From the NCBI GenBank assembly GCA_028679405.1, contig JAJRBP010000290.1:1-5668 (forward strand): DNA of 5,668 nucleotides, written 5' to 3'. Under the pieces are notes generated by a model. The model searched no databases. It was not told the origin of the DNA and was given only the letters and a program-made list of their open reading frames with translations. Numbering within the stretch: position 1 is the first letter of the stretch; each line of letters begins with the position of its first letter. This document shows, one piece after another, positions 1 to 5,668 of this stretch. Both the position numbers and the translations under genes were made by a program. Source of the DNA: Methanoregulaceae archaeon. Its GTDB lineage: Archaea; Halobacteriota; Methanomicrobia; Methanomicrobiales; Methanospirillaceae.

Positions 1-18
1 GAAAAAGGTAAGGGACCT
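1..18 (-). terminator. Possible terminator after the aminotransferase/riboflavin operon
   Basis: Read on the minus strand, just past the stop codon of the aspartate-type aminotransferase, a four-pair hairpin (AGGT, loop CCCTT, ACCT) runs straight into TTTTTC. An oligo-T tract is the known core of archaeal intrinsic termination. The stem is very short and the window ends here, so this is only suggestive. Confidence 0.3.
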
Positions 19-27
19 AATCGAATA

Positions 28-1161
28 TCAGGTGATCTTCCGGATCCTGTCGACTGCTTCGCGAAGTCTCCCGATCCCTGTTGCATACGATATCCGTTCC
101 CATCCTGGTGTAAAGAAGGCAGATCCGGGGGTCACTGCCACATGTGCTTTTTCAAGCCACGCGTTCGCAACCCCGATGTCATCCCCCTCCACTCTCACGT
201 ATGCATAGAATGCACCGTCCGCAGGTGCCATCCCGTATCCCATCGATTTTAATTCGGTAAGGAGGAAATCCCTCCGTTTTGCAAACTCGGCCCGCATCTC
301 TTCGACGCATTTCTGGTCGCCTTTCAATGCGGCGACGCCCCCGTACATGGCGAAGCTGGTGGGGTGGCTGATCGTATGCTGCTGGACTTTGGACATCTGT
401 CCGATAATTCCGGTATTGGCAACGGCATACCCGAGCCGCCATCCGGTCATTGCATATGCCTTCGAGAACCCGTTTACCGTAACGGTCCGGCTTTCCATGT
501 CCTTGATGCCGGCAAGTGAAATATGCTCTTTACCGTAGGTCAGTTTCTCGTATATCTCGTCAGAGAGGGCAAAAAGGTCATAGTCCTCGCAGATATCCGC
601 AATAAGCCCGAGGGACCGGAGAGAGAGGATCGCACCCGAGGGATTGGAGGGGGAGTTGACCACGATCATCCTGGTCTTTCCCGTGATCCGCTCGAGAAGT
701 GAATCGTCAACCTGGAAGGTCCTCTGCTCGAGGGCGTGGTGGACAGGTTTCCCGCCCGCGATTTGCACGCACGGTTCATAGCTGACCCAGGACGGGTCGA
801 GGATGATCACCTCGTCGCCCGGGTTGAGGATCGCTTCCATCGCCTCGTAGATCGCATCCTTTGCCCCGCAGGTGACGATCACCCCTTCGGGGATGCAGGA
901 AAAACCATTCTCTTTCCTGATCTTTTCCGCAATTGCAGCCCTGAGACCAGGAATTCCGTTACTGTCGGTATAGTGGGTCTCCCCCCTGTCAAGGGCTGCG
1001 GCACATGCGTCCCTGATATGCTGCGGGGTATCGAAATCGGGTTCGCCGATGGAGAGGCTGATGACATCGACCCCCGATGCCTGGAGCTTCTTGGCCCTGG
1101 CAGTTATCTCGATGGTGGCCGAGGGAGCGATGGACGCAATCTTTTCGGAGAGCTGCCTCAT
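28..1161 (-). CDS. PLP-dependent class I aminotransferase (aspartate aminotransferase type)
   Basis: A 377-residue cytosolic fold-type I aminotransferase of the Ib (AspAT-like) group, full length for the family. Visible landmarks are the N-terminal SIGEPDFDTP segment (about 37-46), NSPSNPSG at 169-176 with the cofactor-contacting Asn173, SDEIY at 200-204 with Asp201 for the pyridine nitrogen, the Schiff-base lysine Lys234 in GFSKAYAMTGWRLGY (Arg242 for phosphate), and Arg356 in ERISYATG, the expected substrate-carboxylate arginine. Family knowledge predicts transfer of an amino group between aspartate (or another amino acid) and 2-oxoglutarate; exact specificity cannot be read from sequence. 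The ATG overlaps the ribH stop codon as ATGA, and no good Shine-Dalgarno sequence precedes it, so translational coupling to ribH is likely. It is the last gene of the operon in this window. It could also act on aromatic amino acids, or on cysteate in coenzyme M synthesis. Confidence 0.95.
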   Translation of the reverse strand: MRQLSEKIASIAPSATIEITARAKKLQASGVDVISLSIGEPDFDTPQHIRDACAAALDRGETHYTDSNGIPGLRAAIAEKIRKENGFSCIPEGVIVTCGAKDAIYEAMEAILNPGDEVIILDPSWVSYEPCVQIAGGKPVHHALEQRTFQVDDSLLERITGKTRMIVVNSPSNPSGAILSLRSLGLIADICEDYDLFALSDEIYEKLTYGKEHISLAGIKDMESRTVTVNGFSKAYAMTGWRLGYAVANTGIIGQMSKVQQHTISHPTSFAMYGGVAALKGDQKCVEEMRAEFAKRRDFLLTELKSMGYGMAPADGAFYAYVRVEGDDIGVANAWLEKAHVAVTPGSAFFTPGWERISYATGIGRLREAVDRIRKIT

Positions 1162-1565
1162 CCCAATCTCTGGACCATCTTGATTGCCGACTCGACCGCA
1201 CGTCGTGCATAGTCGATCCGCTCGTTTGCCTCGAGCCTCGTCATACCCGGACCCGATATCCCGAGGGTTACCGGTTTTCCATATTCGAGGGACAGGTCGA
1301 TGGCCTTCCTGGCGGCATGCTGGACTACTACCTCGTCGTGCTGGGTCGCTCCTTCGATGACACAGCCGATCGTGACCACCGCATCGACCACCCCGCGCTG
1401 GAGCATCTTCTTTACCGCGAGCGGCATGTCAAACGTCCCGGGGACATACATGCATTCGGCCACCTCAGCACCGAGGAACTCAGCGTGCTCCCTCCCCTCG
1501 ACCTCCATCATATACGTAATCTCACGGTTGAACTCCGCAACCACAAAACCAAGTTTTATCGCCAT
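1158..1565 (-). CDS. ribH: 6,7-dimethyl-8-ribityllumazine synthase
   Basis: A 135-residue archaeal-type lumazine synthase that condenses 5-amino-6-ribitylaminouracil with 3,4-dihydroxy-2-butanone 4-phosphate, the penultimate step of riboflavin synthesis. Visible family features are AEFNREIT (10-17), whose Phe-Asn lies at the pyrimidine site; the archaeal substrate loop GTFDMPLA (43-50), where bacteria usually have a GxxEIP form; GCVIEGATQHDE (67-78), which carries His76, the expected catalytic proton donor; and a C-terminal LEANERIDYARRA helix (about 111-123). Length is typical, slightly shorter than bacterial RibH. The ATG has a strong GGAGG five bases upstream. The stop overlaps the start of the following aminotransferase. 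The preceding gene, ribC, makes the next pathway step, so the pair form a complete lumazine-to-riboflavin unit. No ribB or arf genes are present in the window. Confidence 0.97.
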   Translation of the reverse strand: MAIKLGFVVAEFNREITYMMEVEGREHAEFLGAEVAECMYVPGTFDMPLAVKKMLQRGVVDAVVTIGCVIEGATQHDEVVVQHAARKAIDLSLEYGKPVTLGISGPGMTRLEANERIDYARRAVESAIKMVQRLG

Positions 1566-1569
1566 ATTT

Positions 1570-1577
1570 CCCTCCTC
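1570..1577 (-). promoter_or_regulatory. Strong ribosome binding site for ribH
   Basis: On the minus strand GAGGAGGG lies with its GGAGG core five bases before the ribH ATG. It sits in the 44-base gap between ribC and ribH, the only junction in the operon that is not a stop/start overlap. RibH therefore appears to be initiated independently of upstream translation. RibH assembles into large shells and may be needed in excess over RibC, but that reading is inference. Confidence 0.75.
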
Positions 1578-1609
1578 ATACTCTCCTTTTATGATTCATA
1601 ACCTTAGCC

Positions 1610-3198
<1,589 letters not shown>

Positions 3199-3214
3199 GT
3201 AGATCTGCTCAGAG

Positions 3215-3227
3215 TATATCTATATAG
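3215..3227. promoter_or_regulatory. Shared divergent TATA element for the ribC/ribH operon and purE
   Basis: The 46-base gap between two divergent start codons contains TATATCTATATAG. Positions 3220-3227 read CTATATAG, a perfect palindrome that is the same TATA-like box on both strands. Its centre is about 25 bases from the minus-strand ATG at 3198 and about 21 from the purE ATG at 3245; the overlapping TATATC at 3215-3220 is about 27 from the purE ATG. Archaeal TATA boxes lie about 25-27 bases before the transcription start, and neither gene has a Shine-Dalgarno sequence. Both transcripts may therefore start at or within a few bases of their ATG. Confidence 0.65.
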
Positions 3228-3244
3228 GCACAAAATATGTTTGG

Positions 3245-3646
3245 ATGACCGGAACGGCAGAGGTTGCTATTATCTCAGGATCCGCATCGGACGCAAAGAT
3301 CACGGACAAGGTCAGACGGGTCCTTGACGAGAACAACGTACCATATGACGCCCAGATCATCTCTGCCCATCGCGATCCCGACAAGCTTGACGCCTACATC
3401 AAGACCAGCAGTGCGAAAATATTTATCGCGATCGCAGGTCTCTCGGCAGCCCTGCCAGGCGTGATTGCATCCAAAACCGACAAACCCGTGATCGGCGTCC
3501 CGGTCAGCGGCACGCTCAACGGCCTCGATGCCCTCCTCGCCATTGCCCAGATGCCAAAAGGCGTACCGGTGGCCTGCGTGGGTGTCGACAACGGGGAGAA
3601 TGCAGCCTGGCTCGCAATCCGGATCCTGAAGCTGGTAAACAAATAA
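3245..3646 (+). CDS. purE: PurE-family phosphoribosylaminoimidazole carboxylase / N5-CAIR mutase
   Basis: A 133-residue PurE-family enzyme of de novo purine synthesis, producing 4-carboxy-AIR. Visible landmarks are the phosphate-binding [11 protein letters not shown] (9-19), [10 protein letters not shown] (39-48) with the conserved His42-Arg43, [26 protein letters not shown] (about 64-89), and [28 protein letters not shown] (about 101-128). Length is slightly below the usual bacterial 160 residues, because the N-terminus is short. The central loop reads AGLSAALPG, whereas class I bacterial N5-CAIR mutases have AGGAAHLPG with a histidine; the LS element is more like class II AIR carboxylases. 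Which substrate (N5-CAIR, or AIR plus CO2) is used is therefore unresolved, and no purK is visible. The ATG is preceded by TATGTTTGG without a Shine-Dalgarno sequence, consistent with a leaderless message from the shared TATA element. Confidence 0.93.
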   Translation: MTGTAEVAIISGSASDAKITDKVRRVLDENNVPYDAQIISAHRDPDKLDAYIKTSSAKIFIAIAGLSAALPGVIASKTDKPVIGVPVSGTLNGLDALLAIAQMPKGVPVACVGVDNGENAAWLAIRILKLVNK

Positions 3647-3653
3647 AACGGCT

Positions 3654-3673
3654 CTGTTTCTCATTCCCTTTTC
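3654..3673 (+). terminator. Pyrimidine-rich tract, probable purE termination region
   Basis: Eight bases after the purE stop begins a run of almost only T and C, containing TTTCTC and CCCTTTTC. Archaeal RNA polymerase commonly terminates in U-rich stretches without a hairpin. A 10-base palindrome, CAGATATCTG (3673-3682), abuts the tract. The call rests on position and composition only. Confidence 0.4.
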
Positions 3674-3801
3674 AGATATCTGATCCTCCCCTCCCCATAG
3701 ATATTGACAGATGTCATCCCCGGTCCAGAGGATAATGCCCCCCGGACCCGGGAGATAAAAAAAGAAAGAAGTGAGGACTGGCTCTGATGCGGGAAAGAAG
3801 A
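3674..3801. other. Non-coding convergent spacer with hairpin and minus-strand T tract
   Basis: No credible reading frame is seen between purE and the small Cys-rich gene. On the minus strand the sequence downstream of that small gene reads CTTCTTTCTTTTTTTATC (positions 3771-3754), with seven consecutive T at 3763-3757, a plausible oligo-U terminator. Beyond it, 3719-3726 (CCCGGTCC) can pair with 3744-3752 (GGACCCGGG) with one bulged base around a 17-base loop. The hairpin could protect 3' ends or assist termination from either side. Confidence 0.45.
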
Positions 3802-3978
3802 TTACTGGCCAACTTTCTTCAGGCCGGAGATCCTTTTCTCGATCAACTCCAGCTGGAGTTTCAGGTGCCCGCGGTGGACCTCGAGCGCCTTGATCTCGTC
3901 TTCGATCGACACCATGCCGCCGCACCCGCAGTGGCTTGCACAGCCGGTTTGGCACTGATCATGGGAAACCATACACAT
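3802..3978 (-). CDS. Small cysteine-rich protein with C-terminal helical segment (hypothetical)
   Basis: A 58-residue frame, not assignable to a named family with confidence. It starts MCMVSHDQCQ and carries five cysteines in the first 19 residues (2, 9, 13, 17, 19), with the motif CxxxCxxxCxC plus His6 and His16. Residues 24-55 are charged and leucine-rich (SIEDEIKALEVH, then KLQLELIEKRISGLKK), as expected for an amphipathic helix or short coiled coil. The architecture suggests a metal or Fe-S knuckle attached to a helical oligomerisation segment; that is inference. ATG 3978 lies nine bases after an exact GGAGG; the in-frame ATG at 3972 is an alternative start. An ATG nearer the Shine-Dalgarno sequence (3983) is in another frame that gives a featureless peptide. 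It is transcribed divergently from the HxlR regulator, which probably controls it. A T-rich terminator follows. No signal peptide or membrane segment is seen. Confidence 0.78.
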   Translation of the reverse strand: MCMVSHDQCQTGCASHCGCGGMVSIEDEIKALEVHRGHLKLQLELIEKRISGLKKVGQ

Positions 3979-3984
3979 TTCATT

Positions 3985-3995
3985 TCACCTCCTTT
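3985..3995 (-). promoter_or_regulatory. Near-perfect Shine-Dalgarno sequence for the small Cys-rich gene
   Basis: On the minus strand AAAGGAGGTGA lies just upstream of the small gene, with the GGAGG core nine bases before ATG 3978. It is the most extended Shine-Dalgarno match in the window. It supports a real, well-translated gene here and a leadered transcript, in contrast to the apparently leaderless hxlR-family gene on the other strand. Confidence 0.8.
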
Positions 3996-4005
3996 CAAGT
4001 TCTCC

Positions 4006-4059
4006 ACTATTACAATAATTTGGATAGTATTAATACTACAAAGTTTATAGTAATATAGT
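4006..4059. promoter_or_regulatory. AT-rich divergent promoter/operator between the small Cys-rich gene and the HxlR-type gene
   Basis: This strongly AT-rich stretch contains a 14-base perfect palindrome, TAGTATTAATACTA (4025-4038). ATAGTA occurs at 4024-4029 and again at 4047-4052, 23 bases apart (about two helical turns), and an inverted ACTATTAC lies at 4006-4013. TATA-like cores overlap these elements: TTAATA near 4031 for the plus-strand regulator, and TATAAA (minus, 4049-4044) for the small gene, which would give it a leader of about 40 bases. HxlR-type dimers are known to bind inverted repeats near their own promoters, so autoregulation plus control of the small gene is inferred. Confidence 0.6.
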
Positions 4060-4063
4060 CAGT

Positions 4064-4438
4064 ATGTCCCGCGATAGTAACCGGCTCTGTCTCTGCCCCA
4101 TGCAGGGTGTCATCGATACGATCTCAAAGAAATGGGCGCTCCTCATCATCCACGTCCTTGGTAATAAGCCGCGACTCCGTTTCAACGAGATAATGAAAGA
4201 ACTCGAAGGAATAAGTCCCAAGACTCTCACGGACACACTTGCTGTTTTACAGAAAGAAGGGTTCGTGGGAAGAGAGGCATTCTCCGAAATCCCCCCGCGG
4301 GTGGAATATTACCTGACCGATGACGGGAAGGAACTGTGGGATGCGATCCTCCCTCTCCTGGAATGGACCATGAAACGGGAGAACTTTTCCCAGGACCTCT
4401 GCCCATCCCATTGTTTTAAGAAACCCGGGCACCACTGA
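4064..4438 (+). CDS. HxlR-family winged helix-turn-helix transcriptional regulator
   Basis: A 124-residue DNA-binding protein of the HxlR/MarR-like group, complete. The family pattern is clear: CPMQGVIDTISKKWALLIIHVL (about 11-32) with the conserved Cys11-Pro and Lys-Trp, then PRLRFNEIMKELEGISPKTLTDTLAVLQKEGFVGREAF (about 36-73) for the helix-turn-helix, and the wing with PPRVEYYLTDDGKEL (77-91). HxlR proteins act as dimers, often sensing aldehydes, quinones or redox state through the N-terminal cysteine. This one has two cysteines at the front (9, 11) and an unusual tail, CPSHCFKKPGHH (113-124), with Cys113, Cys117, His116, His123 and His124, so a metal- or disulfide-based switch is possible. 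It lacks a Shine-Dalgarno sequence and probably has a very short leader. The divergent Cys-rich gene is the likely target; the inducer is unknown. Confidence 0.93.
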   Translation: MSRDSNRLCLCPMQGVIDTISKKWALLIIHVLGNKPRLRFNEIMKELEGISPKTLTDTLAVLQKEGFVGREAFSEIPPRVEYYLTDDGKELWDAILPLLEWTMKRENFSQDLCPSHCFKKPGHH

Positions 4439-4454
4439 TTCCGGGTCATGGATT

Positions 4455-5348
4455 TCAGATGTTCTGCATAATGAAGAACGTATATCCGAAATACCGCCTG
4501 TATTTCTGATAAATCTCCGTTTCGAACTCGCAGGATCTCAGGATATGCATGAATTCAGGATTTTCCATGTGTATCTCCATGAGGGTGCGGACCCTCCCGA
4601 GCATCGGGGCATAATAGTGATCCCACCAGCCGGATTCCGGTAACCTGAAGGTGGCGACCAGCCTGAGCCCTGCGTCCCGGACCTGCCCGACCTTTTCCTC
4701 TTCGCGGTACAGGGTGCATCCCTCGAGTTCCCAGAACCGGACCTGTTCATCAGGCGGGTCGCGATCGAACCAGGCAATGTCGGAGACCACGAGGTATCCC
4801 CCCTTTTTGCAGAGGGATCTCCATGAAGCCAGCCCCTTTTCAAACCCCATGAGGTAGATCGCCCCCTCCGACCAGATGAGATCGAACTGCCCTGCAGAAA
4901 ACGGGAGGGCCTCCATCGAGGCCTTCACCGTCGCGATCTTCTCGTTCACGCCCTGTACCAGGGCCCTTGCATGGAGGGTGCTGAGAAATGGCCGGTGATT
5001 GTCGACTGCAATGATCGTGCCCCCGAGCAGGCGTGCGAGGTCGAGTGTCTGCGTCCCGGTCCCACAGCCTACATCGAGCGCACGGGCATCGGGGGGAAGG
5101 CCGGTAAGATTTGAGAAGGCCTTCCTTGTCGCCGCTGCACATCCCGGCCCCTGCCTGGGAAGGGGGGAGAAAATATGGTAGAAAAATTCTTCCGGTGTCG
5201 TAATCGCTCCTGTTCCAGAAAATACCAGGGTGATTGAAAGCCTCTTTCGGGCGGACCCTGTTGAATTTGGGAAGGAACTCGCTATTTTCCTTTGTTTCCC
5301 TTCCCGAGCACTTCCTGAACGATCTTCATCGCGCAGAACTCGCCGCAC
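4455..5348 (-). CDS. Class I SAM-dependent methyltransferase, uncharacterised; start uncertain
   Basis: The open frame gives 297 residues, but the first 49 or so are doubtful. The Rossmann-fold methyltransferase begins around PEEFFYHIF (52-60). Motif I is LDVGCGTGTQT (91-101), the acidic end of strand 2 is Asp116 in IAVDNH, and FDLIWSEGAIYLMGFEKGL (155-173) and KKGGYLVVSD (181-190) follow. The RQGPG element (65-69), IWSEGAIY and the WWDHYY element (241-246) resemble, from memory, uncharacterised methyltransferases of Bacteroides; the substrate is unknown. The only canonical start upstream of the domain is the GTG at 5348, which lies inside the thiC cysteine motif and gives a 67-base overlap. 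An AGGAG at 5211-5207 lies five bases before an in-frame ACG at 5201, which would give 248 residues, close to those relatives. The real start is probably there. It lies directly downstream of thiC and converges on the HxlR-type gene with a 16-base gap. Confidence 0.87.
   Translation of the reverse strand: MRRVLRDEDRSGSAREGKQRKIASSFPNSTGSARKRLSITLVFSGTGAITTPEEFFYHIFSPLPRQGPGCAAATRKAFSNLTGLPPDARALDVGCGTGTQTLDLARLLGGTIIAVDNHRPFLSTLHARALVQGVNEKIATVKASMEALPFSAGQFDLIWSEGAIYLMGFEKGLASWRSLCKKGGYLVVSDIAWFDRDPPDEQVRFWELEGCTLYREEEKVGQVRDAGLRLVATFRLPESGWWDHYYAPMLGRVRTLMEIHMENPEFMHILRSCEFETEIYQKYRRYFGYTFFIMQNI
5207..5211 (-). promoter_or_regulatory. Shine-Dalgarno sequence before a non-canonical start of the methyltransferase
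   Basis: AGGAG on the minus strand is followed by CGATT and then ACG (5201-5199), in frame with the methyltransferase and directly before its conserved N-terminus. The spacing is ideal for an initiation codon. Either ACG is used for initiation or an ATG has mutated or been misread here. Confidence 0.5.
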
Positions 5349-5668
5349 ATCGAACAGGTCTCGAGTTTCCCGTCCCGCTCGTGGATCTTCCGTGCGTGTT
5401 CGCCGAAGAGCGCCAGGTCGAACTGTTCATCCCAGTCGAGGCGACGTCTCGCCTCCGCCATTCTGGCTTCACGCTGGCCGTTGGTCCCTTCCTGCTGCCG
5501 GCTCAGGTCCCCGACATGGGCTGCGATCCTGGCCACCCGTGTCCCTTCGACGATATCGTCCTTCAGTGGCAGGGCAAGGTGCTCGCTCGGCGAGACCATA
5601 CAGAGGAAATCAGCACCGTTCATGCATGCGATCACCCCGCCGATCGCTGAGACGACATGATCGTACCC
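5282..5668 (-). CDS. thiC: ThiC-family phosphomethylpyrimidine synthase, C-terminal part (runs off window)
   Basis: The last 128 residues of a ThiC-family radical SAM enzyme; the frame stays open to the window edge, so the gene starts outside. ThiC rearranges aminoimidazole ribotide to 4-amino-5-hydroxymethyl-2-methylpyrimidine phosphate for thiamin. Conserved stretches are GYDHVVSAIGG (fragment residues 1-11), GADFLCMVSPSEHLALP (18-34), DDIVEG (37-42) and IAAHVGDL (48-55). The C-terminal iron-sulfur motif is TCSMCGEFCAMKI (104-116), with Cys105, Cys108 and Cys112. The spacing is CX2CX3C, one residue shorter than the CX2CX4C of bacterial ThiC such as E. coli. Paralogues of ThiC make 5-hydroxybenzimidazole for cobamides (BzaF type), so that role cannot be excluded from this fragment. 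The methyltransferase lies immediately downstream on the same strand and is probably co-transcribed. Confidence 0.93.
   Translation of the reverse strand, partial: GYDHVVSAIGGVIACMNGADFLCMVSPSEHLALPLKDDIVEGTRVARIAAHVGDLSRQQEGTNGQREARMAEARRRLDWDEQFDLALFGEHARKIHERDGKLETCSMCGEFCAMKIVQEVLGKGNKGK

Noticed and set aside
736..1601. Long overlapping plus-strand frames opposite the aspartate-type aminotransferase and ribH
   Set aside because: Both are antisense to strongly conserved enzymes, mutually overlapping, Arg/His/Pro-rich and without domain signals.
1566..1609. Possible flavin riboswitch or leader before ribH
   Set aside because: The gap is only 44 bases and is explained by the ribosome binding site; it is far too short for an FMN aptamer, and FMN riboswitches are not expected in methanogens.
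3275..3955. 226-codon minus-strand frame overlapping purE and the small gene
   Set aside because: Most of it is antisense to purE and the remainder is another frame of the Cys-rich gene. It shows no recognisable domain, only shadow-type composition.
3960..3983. ATG at 3983, closest to the Shine-Dalgarno sequence, as start of the small gene
   Set aside because: That frame gives a peptide without pattern (MKCVWFP, then Ala-rich), while the frame from 3978 has the ordered cysteines and a helical segment ending at a TAA with a terminator after it.
3787..4050. 87-codon plus-strand frame through the spacer and divergent promoter
   Set aside because: It has no Shine-Dalgarno sequence, lies antisense to the well-supported Cys-rich gene and ends inside the AT-rich promoter; the translated end is just hydrophobic AT-derived residues.

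Overview
The window looks like chromosomal DNA of a methanogenic archaeon, most likely of the order Methanomicrobiales. The reasons are an archaeal-type riboflavin synthase (RibC, not the bacterial RibE fold), an archaeal-type lumazine synthase, a ThiC with a shortened cysteine motif, TATA-like boxes about 25 bases from start codons that lack a Shine-Dalgarno sequence, and moderately high GC with AT-rich promoter gaps. The order-level assignment is an inference from overall protein character; no 16S or mcr gene is present. Coding density is high, and I see no mobile element, CRISPR array, tRNA or rRNA.

Layout. Positions 3198 down to 28 (minus strand) hold a tight four-gene operon: class V aminotransferase, ribC, ribH and class I aspartate-type aminotransferase. 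Two junctions are 4-base ATGA overlaps and the third is a 44-base gap with a strong ribosome binding site. A 46-base divergent promoter with a palindromic TATA element separates this operon from purE (plus strand, 3245-3646). Positions 3647-3801 are a non-coding convergent gap with pyrimidine/T-rich termination signals. Positions 3802-3978 (minus) encode a 58-residue cysteine-rich protein with a near-perfect Shine-Dalgarno sequence. An AT-rich divergent promoter with a 14-base perfect palindrome separates it from an HxlR-family winged-helix regulator (plus, 4064-4438). The regulator converges, after only 16 bases, on a class I SAM methyltransferase (minus, 4455 to about 5201 or 5348). Upstream of that is the 3' end of a thiC-like gene that runs off the window.

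How the genes fit together. The lower operon makes riboflavin from 5-amino-6-ribitylaminouracil (the precursor shared with coenzyme F420) and pairs this with two PLP aminotransferases. PurE belongs to purine synthesis, which supplies the GTP from which flavins are made, and shares the control region. The thiC-like gene makes a thiamin pyrimidine, or possibly a benzimidazole, and sits directly upstream of an uncharacterised methyltransferase. The least described part is the divergent pair of a Cys-rich small protein and an HxlR regulator that carries Cys/His residues at both ends. It resembles a small redox- or metal-responsive module.
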